Position numbers and translations under genes: made by a program. DNA of 5,866 nucleotides from Mycobacterium sp. (lineage in GTDB: Bacteria > Actinomycetota > Actinomycetes > Mycobacteriales > Mycobacteriaceae). The notes under the pieces were generated by a model. That model saw only the letters and a list, made by a program, of their open reading frames with translations, made no database searches and was not told the origin of the DNA. This document shows, one piece after another, positions 1-5,093 of the stretch; the stretch's first letter is position 1, and each line of letters starts with the position of its first letter. Where the stretch lies: contig VERS01000159.1 in NCBI GenBank assembly GCA_018882545.1, forward strand, positions 1 through 5,866, in the 5' to 3' direction.

Positions 1-870
1 GGCGTAGCGCCCGAAACCCTCACGGGCGTAAGGCGTGTAGCGCCACGTCATCGGCAGCCGGTCCCAGATCCGGTTGACCACACTGGAACGGCACAGCGCG
101 GCGAAACGCTGATACCGGCGTTCGCTGCGCTCATCCCACGGCAGTCCCAGGATCTCCCTGGTCCGCGGTGGCATGCCGCCGGTGGTGAGGAAAGCCGCGA
201 GCGGATTGAATACCGGCGCAATGACTTTCCAGGCGAAGTCGGAGACGCCTTTGGGCCGCGGGAAGCCCTTGGTGACGTAGCCGACGCCGTATTTCGCGGT
301 CGGATGCGCAACCAGCACCTCGTCGATCATGTGGTCCCAGTACTTCTCGAACGCCGCATAGTCGGCCGGCATCGGTCGGTCACTGACTCCGTAGCGGCGG
401 TACCAGGTCTTGGACTCCAGGTACATCTGCTCCTTCTCGGCCCGGGAGAGTCGCCTGACGAAAGTGTCGGTGAAATAGAGCACCTGGTCGAAGAAGGTGG
501 CGTGCGCCCAGTAGTAGGTGTCCGGATCCAGCGCGTGGTAGCGGCCGCCTCCGTACTCCGCAGGCATCTCACCTCTGATGCCGTGGTGGAACTCACGGAC
601 GGAGGCGCCGGCGTTGTCGTCCTCGCTGCCGTAGACCGTCCGGTAGATCGGCGGCAGGGAACGCTTGATCCGCGCGGCGGTGTCGGCGAAGAACACCGAG
701 TGATCGGCCACACCCTGGCCGAGCTCGGCAAGCATGTTCTGCAGCACCGCGGGCCGCGGTCCGATGAGAGCGATCCGGCGGTCGCCGAAGTACCTCCAGA
801 CCAGCGATTCCGGACCCAGCGGCAACGCGTCGGCGGTGGCGGAGTCCGGGGTGTCGGCGAGGTCGGTCAT
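1..870 (-). CDS. DUF2236 / MpaB-family oxygenase-like protein, 3' end cut off by window
   Basis: This open frame starts at ATG 870-868 and reads without a stop to base 1, giving 290 visible residues; the C-terminus lies outside the window. I recognise the DUF2236 (MpaB / rubber-oxygenase catalytic domain) pattern: an N-terminal segment with LGPESLVWRYFGDRR (about 18-32), IYRTVYG (75-81), then VREFHHGIRGE (91-101), followed by GGRYHALDPDTYYWAHATFF (108-127). The family includes latex-clearing protein, a heme-b oxygenase. In that light H95/H96 and R77/T78 are candidate heme-pocket residues, but that assignment is inference. There is no signal peptide or obvious membrane segment, so it is probably cytosolic or peripheral. 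Substrate is unknown; mycobacteria carry several paralogues. The start is favoured because a TAACAT -10-like box lies 8 nt upstream and no Shine-Dalgarno is visible, which suggests leaderless translation. It follows the copper ATPase by 67 bp on the same strand. The family call is fairly secure; the function is not. Confidence 0.85.
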   Translation of the reverse strand, partial: MTDLADTPDSATADALPLGPESLVWRYFGDRRIALIGPRPAVLQNMLAELGQGVADHSVFFADTAARIKRSLPPIYRTVYGSEDDNAGASVREFHHGIRGEMPAEYGGGRYHALDPDTYYWAHATFFDQVLYFTDTFVRRLSRAEKEQMYLESKTWYRRYGVSDRPMPADYAAFEKYWDHMIDEVLVAHPTAKYGVGYVTKGFPRPKGVSDFAWKVIAPVFNPLAAFLTTGGMPPRTREILGLPWDERSERRYQRFAALCRSSVVNRIWDRLPMTWRYTPYAREGFGRYA

Positions 871-878
871 GGGAGACA

Positions 879-884
879 ATGTTA
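879..884 (-). promoter_or_regulatory. Candidate -10 box (TAACAT) of the DUF2236 gene
   Basis: On the minus strand TAACAT matches the mycobacterial TANNNT -10 pattern and ends 8 nt before the ATG at 870, so transcription could start at or next to the start codon. No Shine-Dalgarno is seen in the intervening TGTCTCCC. No good -35 is present about 17 nt upstream. The 871-937 gap is noticeably more A/T-rich than the coding DNA around it and contains three TTTC-type repeats (888-904 on the plus strand). The call rests on spacing and composition only. Confidence 0.4.
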
Positions 885-937
885 CAGATTTCGTTTCTTG
901 TTTCACAGCCGGGGCAGGCAGGCAGGGGACGGCCGGG

Positions 938-3067
938 TCAGGAGAAGCGCTTGAGCCGCAGGCTGTTGGTCACCACCAGCACCGAACTCAGCGCCATGGC
1001 CGCGCCGGCGATCATCGGGTTGAGCAGACCCAGGGCCGCCAGCGGGATGGCCGCGATGTTGTAGCCGAACGCCCAGACCAGATTCTGTTTGATGGTCCGC
1101 AACGTGCGCGCCGACAGCCGCAGTGCGGTCGGAACGGTGCGCAGGTCCCCGCGGACCAGGGTGATGTCGCCCGCCTCGATAGCGGCGTCGGCGCCGGTCC
1201 CCATCGCCATGCCGATATCGGCGGTGGCCAGGGCGACCGAGTCGTTGACGCCGTCACCGACCATCGCCACGCGGCGGCCCCCGGACTGCAGCGCCGCAAC
1301 GGCGGCTGCCTTCTCCGAGGGCAGCACCCCGGCGATGACGTCGGACGGTGCGATACCCACCTCGGCAGCCACCCGGGCGGCGACGGCCCGGTTGTCTCCG
1401 GTCAGCAGCATCGGCGTGATGCCCATCGCCTTCAGTTCCTCGATCGCCGCCGCACTGGTGGGCTTGACCGCGTCGGCCAGGCGGATCACCCCATGCTGCC
1501 GGCCATCCCAGCTGACCGCCACGCTGGTGCGTCCGTCATCATCGGCGGCGCGGGCCACCCGCACCTGCAGTCCGTCGACCACACCGCGCACTCCGGTGCC
1601 GGGCTCGTTGACGAAGTCGGCCACCGGTGCGACGGTCAACCCACGCGCCCGCGCCTCGGCGACCACCGCTGCGGCCACCGGATGCTCCGAAGCCGCTTCC
1701 ACTGCGGCCGCGCGGGCCAGGATGACGTCGGCGTCTTCACCCGGCTCGGCCTGCACATCGCCGACCGTCATCGCACCGGTGGTGACGGTACCGGTCTTGT
1801 CCAGCACGACGGTGTCGATGCGGGCGACCGATTCGAGCACCTGGGGTTCCTTGATCAGCACACCCAGCTGCGCACCGCGACCGGTGCCGACCAGGATGGC
1901 CGTCGGGGTGGCCAGGCCCAGCGCGCAGGGGCAGGCGATGATCAAGACAGCCACCGCGGCGGTGAAGGCCGCCGCCGCCGAATGCCCGGTCACCAGCCAC
2001 CCGGCCAGGGTGAGCGTCGCGACAAGAAGAACGGCCGGGACGAACACCGCCGAGACCCGGTCGGCGAGCCGCTGGATGGCGGCCTTACCGCTCTGCGCGT
2101 CGGCGACCATCCGAGCCATCCGCGCCAACTGGGTGTCGGAGCCGACACGCTCGGCGCGCACGAGGATCCGGCCGAAGGTGTTCACCGCACCGCCCAGGAC
2201 GCCATCGCCCACACCGACGTCGACCGGGACCGACTCTCCGGTCATCGCCGAGGTGTCCAGCGCCGAGGCCCCCTCGACCACCACACCGTCGGTGGCCACT
2301 CGCTCGCCGGGACGGACCACAAGGACGTCGCCCACCGCCAGATCCGCGGTGGAGATCTGGACCTCGGTCCCGTCTTGGATCACGGTGGCGTCTTTGGCGC
2401 TCAGGGACAGCAAGGCCCGCAGCGCCGAACCCGCCGACCGCTTGGCCTTGGCTTCGGCGTAGCGACCGGCCAGCAGGAATACCGTCACCGCCGCGGCCAC
2501 CTCGAAGTACACATGCGCCCCGCCGTGGCGGTGTCCGGGGCCGGCAGTCAGCAGCACGACCACAGACCACAGATACGCCGCCAGCGTGCCCAGCGAAACC
2601 AGGGTGTCCATCGTGGAGGCGCCGTGCCGGGCGGCGTTGAGGGCGGCTTTGTGGAACGGAAAGCCGGCCCAGAACACGATGGGGGTGGTCAGCGCCAGCG
2701 CCACCCATTGCCAACCGGGGAATTGCCACGGCATCACCATCGACAGCGCCAGCACCGGGAGCGCCAGCACGGCCGAACCGATCAACCGGGGCCGCAACTG
2801 CCGCTGTGGAATGTCGTGGTTCATGTGGTGGTCTTGGTGGTGCATGTGGTGGTCGTGGTGATCGATCACCGCGGCGTGATACCCGCTGGACTCCACGGCA
2901 CGCACCAGGTCCTCGGCACTGATCCCGGAGCCGTGCTCGACGTGGGCCTGCTCAACGGCGAAGTTGACCGAGGCCTGCACGCCGTCAAGGTCGTTGAGGC
3001 AGCGTTCCACGCGAGCCGCGCACGAGGCACAACTCATCCCGGACAGCCGAAGATCCGTGGTGGTCAT
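938..3067 (-). CDS. Cu(I)-exporting P1B-1-type ATPase (CtpA/CtpB/CtpV-like)
   Basis: This 709-residue inner-membrane pump is predicted to export Cu(I) using ATP. Motifs in order: an N-terminal HMA domain with GMSCASC (10-16); a His/Met-rich linker (D69-H84); membrane helices near 95-112, 117-135, 152-175 and 186-204; an outward-facing loop with H179, H181 and H185; actuator TGES (276-279); CPC (379-381) in the transport helix; phosphorylation site DKTGT (D423-T427); SEHP (460-463) and GTG (490-492) for ATP binding; TGDN (556-559); GDGVND (604-609); then YN (669-670) and MALSS (691-695) in the last two helices. CPC plus YN plus MxxSS is the P1B-1 copper signature. The HMA and core resemble mycobacterial CtpA. 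ATG 3067 is chosen because a copper operator and -10 box lie just upstream, the HMA domain starts right after it, and the longer frame from 3154 would run through the promoter. Oddities are a nucleotide-binding domain about 20 residues short and GDGVNDSV instead of the usual GDGVNDAP. Which paralogue (ctpA, ctpB, ctpV or another) cannot be settled here. Confidence 0.95.
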   Translation of the reverse strand: MTTTDLRLSGMSCASCAARVERCLNDLDGVQASVNFAVEQAHVEHGSGISAEDLVRAVESSGYHAAVIDHHDHHMHHQDHHMNHDIPQRQLRPRLIGSAVLALPVLALSMVMPWQFPGWQWVALALTTPIVFWAGFPFHKAALNAARHGASTMDTLVSLGTLAAYLWSVVVLLTAGPGHRHGGAHVYFEVAAAVTVFLLAGRYAEAKAKRSAGSALRALLSLSAKDATVIQDGTEVQISTADLAVGDVLVVRPGERVATDGVVVEGASALDTSAMTGESVPVDVGVGDGVLGGAVNTFGRILVRAERVGSDTQLARMARMVADAQSGKAAIQRLADRVSAVFVPAVLLVATLTLAGWLVTGHSAAAAFTAAVAVLIIACPCALGLATPTAILVGTGRGAQLGVLIKEPQVLESVARIDTVVLDKTGTVTTGAMTVGDVQAEPGEDADVILARAAAVEAASEHPVAAAVVAEARARGLTVAPVADFVNEPGTGVRGVVDGLQVRVARAADDDGRTSVAVSWDGRQHGVIRLADAVKPTSAAAIEELKAMGITPMLLTGDNRAVAARVAAEVGIAPSDVIAGVLPSEKAAAVAALQSGGRRVAMVGDGVNDSVALATADIGMAMGTGADAAIEAGDITLVRGDLRTVPTALRLSARTLRTIKQNLVWAFGYNIAAIPLAALGLLNPMIAGAAMALSSVLVVTNSLRLKRFS
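2822..2863 (-). repeat. Two 21-bp tandem units encoding a His/Met heptad repeat
   Basis: Units 2843-2863 and 2822-2842 match at 18 of 21 positions and are in frame with the ATPase. They encode DHHDHHM and HHQDHHM (residues 69-75 and 76-82), and NHD follows. This places nine His and two Met in 14 residues between the HMA domain and the first membrane helix. The near-identity at DNA level points to a slipped-strand duplication. His/Met-rich tails in copper pumps usually bind Cu; that role here is inference. Confidence 0.85.
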
Positions 3068-3074
3068 GCCTCGT

Positions 3075-3080
3075 ACTATA
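3075..3080 (-). promoter_or_regulatory. -10 box (TATAGT) of the copper ATPase promoter
   Basis: TATAGT on the minus strand fits the TANNNT consensus closely and sits 7 nt before ATG 3067, so the transcript probably starts at or beside the A of the ATG (leaderless). The only purine-rich stretch, GAGG at 3069-3072, is one base from the ATG and too close to act as a Shine-Dalgarno. No TTGACA-like -35 lies at the expected distance (GGCACG near 3098-3103). Three bases of the box are shared with the adjacent copper operator, a layout that suits repression. Confidence 0.7.
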
Positions 3081-3094
3081 CCCCAGGGGGGTAT
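3078..3094. promoter_or_regulatory. CsoR/RicR-type copper operator
   Basis: The 17-bp sequence reads ATACCCCCCTGGGGTAT on the minus strand: perfect 7-bp inverted arms around a 3-bp centre. It contains TACCC-N5-GGGTA, the palindrome described for mycobacterial RicR/CsoR copper-responsive repressors. It covers the spacer and part of the -10 of the copper ATPase promoter, so binding of the apo-repressor should block RNA polymerase and Cu(I) should relieve it. Its last base overlaps the stop codon of the upstream gene. No csoR/ricR gene is in the window. Whether CsoR or RicR binds cannot be told from the site alone. Confidence 0.85.
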
Positions 3095-3459
3095 CAGCGT
3101 GCCACCACGAGATAGGCGAGGACTCCGCAGTAGGCGGCCGTGACCCAGAGCCATCCGGAGAACGACAATCCGGCCAGGCCGGTACCGGCCAGGAGCAGAC
3201 TGACGGCCATGACGGCGACGGCTGCGGCGACTCCGTAGCGCAGGCCGTGCCGGACCCCGCGCCGGGCGATGACCGCGACCAGCACGCCGGTGATCACCGA
3301 GGTGATCGCGAGATTGACACCGACCGACGACAGCGGCTGAAACCCACCCGGATTGAACCAGACCTCGATCAGCGTGGTGAGCGCGGCGCTCACCAGTCCC
3401 GCGATGACCGCCGGCCGGCGAGCCGCCGGTCGGCTAACCGTTCCGGGCCCGCCGCGCAC
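3094..3459 (-). CDS. Small four-helix membrane protein of unknown function (121 aa)
   Basis: I do not recognise a named family. The protein has a short basic N-terminus (RPAARR, 10-15) and four hydrophobic segments near 16-34, 47-65, 73-93 and 102-119, so it is an integral membrane protein with little outside the bilayer. The start is set at GTG 3459 because a GGAG Shine-Dalgarno (3466-3469) lies 6 nt upstream; an in-frame TTG at 3465 abuts that GGAG and is unlikely. The gene overlaps the end of the preceding 82-aa gene by 26 bp, which suggests coupled translation. Its TGA stop (3094-3096) touches the copper operator of the next gene. It is probably the last cistron of the hemB cluster, though read-through into the copper ATPase is possible. 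Confidence 0.75.
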   Translation of the reverse strand: MRGGPGTVSRPAARRPAVIAGLVSAALTTLIEVWFNPGGFQPLSSVGVNLAITSVITGVLVAVIARRGVRHGLRYGVAAAVAVMAVSLLLAGTGLAGLSFSGWLWVTAAYCGVLAYLVVAR

Positions 3460-3682
3460 CGGCAACTCCGAGGACTGCGAGAACTGCGCCGACGGTCGCC
3501 AGCAACCAGCTCACCATCATCAGCGGCGGGTCATAGACGACCGATACGGTGGCCGGCTGTCCCTCCAGCACAGGCGGCACGTCGACCACGCTGGTGACCT
3601 GCAACCAGCACAGCACCGCGGCCGCGATCGCAAGGCCGGCCAGCAGCAACTGAACCCGGTGCTTGACCGCCCGCGCCGTCAC
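3434..3682 (-). CDS. Small two-helix membrane protein, possibly Rv0514-like (82 aa)
   Basis: The product begins MTARAVKHRVQ and has a hydrophobic helix at about 10-27, an extracytoplasmic loop with VDVPPVLEGQ (33-42), a second helix at about 55-75 and a basic tail (ARRARNG, 76-82). The basic residues at both ends predict cytoplasmic termini. It starts with GTG at 3682, sharing the 4-bp GTGA with the stop of the 184-aa gene, a classic termination-reinitiation arrangement. M. tuberculosis has a small membrane gene (Rv0514) at a comparable place downstream of hemB, and this may be its counterpart; that is from memory and not confirmed. There is no functional clue beyond its neighbours. Confidence 0.75.
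   Translation of the reverse strand: MTARAVKHRVQLLLAGLAIAAAVLCWLQVTSVVDVPPVLEGQPATVSVVYDPPLMMVSWLLATVGAVLAVLGVAGARRARNG
3466..3469 (-). promoter_or_regulatory. Shine-Dalgarno (GGAG) deciding the start of the 121-aa gene
   Basis: GGAG on the minus strand lies 6 nt before GTG 3459 but directly against the alternative TTG 3465. This favours the GTG start. The site is inside the coding region of the preceding 82-aa gene. Confidence 0.6.
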
Positions 3683-4233
3683 CGGGTTTCCACCAGCCGG
3701 GTCAGCGCCGCGCGCAGGGCGTCGGCATCGCGCGCCCAGGCCTGGACCAGTCGGCCGCCGGTCAGCTTCAGGCCCACCCCGGTGCGGCCCCGGGGCACCC
3801 CGGATAGCTCTCCCAGCGCGCGAGCCCGCTGCCAGGGTTCCGGCGGCTCAGCGGGTTTGACCCGCCAACTGCTGATCGGACCCTTGGACCGCACGGGTTC
3901 CTCGGGTTCGGGGTACACCGTCACGATCTCGTCGATATCGATCAGTTCGGTGCCTTCCCGCAGCTTGTCCGCGGTCAGCTCGACACTGGTGTGGATGCGA
4001 GCCGCCTTGACCTGCAGGGCGAGAAAACCGGTGACCAGGACCAGGAACATCAGCGGCACCGCCATCCGGAACCCCAGGCCGGCTCGGTACTGGACGAACG
4101 CCATGGCCAGCGCGGCTGCCGGCCCGGCCAGCAGCCACAACCAACTCGCGCCGGACTCGAACAGCAAAATCTCCCGGCCGCCCGCGCCGCGGGCGCTACC
4201 GGTGTTCTCTGGGTCGCCCGGCGATTTACCCAC
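3679..4233 (-). CDS. Membrane protein with cytoplasmic domain, DUF3093-like / possibly Rv0513-like (184 aa)
   Basis: A hydrophilic N-terminus (1-22) precedes LLFESGASWLWLLAG and two helices near 29-46 and 55-75. A cytoplasmic region follows, starting ARIHTSVELTADKLREG (78-94) with IDIDEIVTVYPEPEEP (98-113), a Pro-rich stretch (128-134) and a C-terminal GVGLKLTGGRLVQAWARDAD (152-171). Two helices followed by a beta-rich domain of this shape resemble actinobacterial DUF3093 proteins, with an extra charged/Pro-rich insert. This is pattern recognition, not an alignment. The start is GTG 4233, with GGAG at 4244-4247 some 10 nt upstream, and it overlaps the preceding gene by 8 bp. The stop overlaps the next gene by GTGA. 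Length and position suggest the counterpart of M. tuberculosis Rv0513 (a conserved membrane protein by hemB), with moderate to low certainty. Function unknown. Confidence 0.8.
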   Translation of the reverse strand: MGKSPGDPENTGSARGAGGREILLFESGASWLWLLAGPAAALAMAFVQYRAGLGFRMAVPLMFLVLVTGFLALQVKAARIHTSVELTADKLREGTELIDIDEIVTVYPEPEEPVRSKGPISSWRVKPAEPPEPWQRARALGELSGVPRGRTGVGLKLTGGRLVQAWARDADALRAALTRLVETR

Positions 4234-4648
4234 CGGCGTACCACTCCACGACCGCGGGCCGGCTCAGCAGCAGCGTGCCGACGATGATCGGGATGAGACT
4301 GAGCAACACCAGAATATGCGTGCCGGACAGCACCGCCGCCACCGCGACCAAGACCACGATGGAAAGGCTCAGGGCCATCGCCGCCCGGCGGGACCGCAGA
4401 TCCCGGCGGCGGGCGTTTGCGGCAAACCAGACCAGTGCCACCCCGGCCAGCCCGAACAGGATCCCCGCGCCCCGGTACAGCCGGGTGTAGGCACGCACCG
4501 CATCGTCGGTGACCGTCGGCGGGGCCGTGTGGCGGATCGCGTCGAAGCTCATCAGACCGGCCAGCACCCCCCCGACGATCAGCATGACCGCGCCGAGCAC
4601 CAGCAGCCAGCACGCGGTGGTCACCGCGCTGGGTCGATGCTCGCTCAT
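4226..4648 (-). CDS. Four-helix membrane protein of unknown function (140 aa)
   Basis: The start is ATG 4648, 25 bp after the stop of the 139-aa gene. Hydrophobic segments lie near 10-34, 56-78, 88-108 and 110-129, with an extracytoplasmic loop (about 35-55) and a very basic loop NARRRDLRSRR (78-88) that should be cytoplasmic. The N-terminal PSAVTTACWLLVLGAVMLIVGG resembles the start of the preceding 139-aa protein, so the two may be diverged tandem paralogues. No clear Shine-Dalgarno precedes the ATG. A TAGGCT hexamer (4658-4663) ends 9 nt before it, so a weak internal promoter with a near-leaderless start is possible but not well supported. No function is recognisable. Confidence 0.8.
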   Translation of the reverse strand: MSEHRPSAVTTACWLLVLGAVMLIVGGVLAGLMSFDAIRHTAPPTVTDDAVRAYTRLYRGAGILFGLAGVALVWFAANARRRDLRSRRAAMALSLSIVVLVAVAAVLSGTHILVLLSLIPIIVGTLLLSRPAVVEWYAGG

Positions 4649-4673
4649 AGTGCGGTCAGCCTAACGCTGCCGG

Positions 4674-5093
4674 TCAGCGGGTGAAGAACCGGTGAGAGTC
4701 CGGCCGGTGCAACAGATAAATCCCCCCGGCGATGAACACCGACCCGAAGATGCCGGTCACGGCGTAGACCACGGCCGGCAGCGGAGGTCGCGACGTGCCC
4801 AACAGACCCGCCACCGTGAAGAAGATGGTGGCCAGCCCCCCGGTGGTGAGCAGTGCCCGGGCCCATCGGTAGCCCGACCGCAGCAGGGCCAGCAATCCGA
4901 CGACAACTCCGCCGAGAATGATTGTGATGAACGCGGTCGTGACGAAGACGAAAGCCGATCCGGCCGCTGTGGCAGCGACGTAGGCATCGGCGAGTTGACC
5001 GACGACCATCAGTGGCACCGCGCTCAACCAGAGCCAGAACCCGGTGTCGACGTCGGCCGGACGCACATCGCCGGCCTGCGGTTCTTGGCTCAC
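4674..5093 (-). CDS. Four-helix membrane protein coupled to hemB (139 aa)
   Basis: The start is placed at GTG 5093, whose GTGA overlaps the TGA of hemB. A longer frame from 5162 would overlap hemB by over 70 bp and add a Cys/His/Arg-rich tail that looks non-coding. The product has a short acidic N-terminus (SQEPQAGDVRPADVDTG), hydrophobic segments near 18-33, 47-72, 77-97 and 108-127, a loop LRSGYRWARALLTTGG (71-86) between helices 2 and 3, and a basic C-terminus (HRPDSHRFFTR). The GYRWARA-type loop is common in small actinobacterial four-helix membrane proteins, but I know no function for it. Translational coupling to hemB implies production alongside heme synthesis; a role in it is not shown. 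Confidence 0.8.
   Translation of the reverse strand: MSQEPQAGDVRPADVDTGFWLWLSAVPLMVVGQLADAYVAATAAGSAFVFVTTAFITIILGGVVVGLLALLRSGYRWARALLTTGGLATIFFTVAGLLGTSRPPLPAVVYAVTGIFGSVFIAGGIYLLHRPDSHRFFTR

Noticed and set aside
871..890. Possible TetR-type operator around ACAATGT upstream of the DUF2236 gene
   Set aside because: The symmetric part is only 7 bp and does not extend, so it is not distinguishable from chance.
913..924. Three GGCA repeats after the ATPase stop codon
   Set aside because: Only 12 bp in GC-rich DNA, with no pairing arm or spacing that suggests a regulator site.
871..937. Possible intrinsic terminator after the ATPase
   Set aside because: No stable stem followed by a T-run is visible on the minus strand; the GC-rich part has no matching inverted arm.
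304..954. Plus-strand frame of 216 codons antisense to the DUF2236 gene
   Set aside because: The minus strand shows clear DUF2236 motifs over the same bases; the plus-strand product is Val/Gly/Arg-rich with no family resemblance.
1089..2462. Plus-strand frame of 457 codons inside the ATPase
   Set aside because: Low-complexity Ala/Ser/Thr/Arg composition with no recognisable motif; a shadow of the ATPase.
734..3115. Very long plus-strand open frame (793 codons) antisense to the copper ATPase
   Set aside because: It is rich in Gly, Arg, His and Gln with no domain or hydrophobic pattern, and the opposite strand carries a full set of P-type ATPase motifs. Long antisense frames are expected in GC-rich codon usage.
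3068..3154. Upstream extension of the ATPase by 29 codons
   Set aside because: It would translate the copper operator and -10 box and overlap the preceding gene; the HMA domain begins naturally after ATG 3067.
3353..4684. Plus-strand frame of 443 codons across three small membrane genes
   Set aside because: Arg/Pro/Ser/Gln-rich with no domains; the minus-strand genes have membrane helices and coupled start/stop overlaps, which real genes would have.
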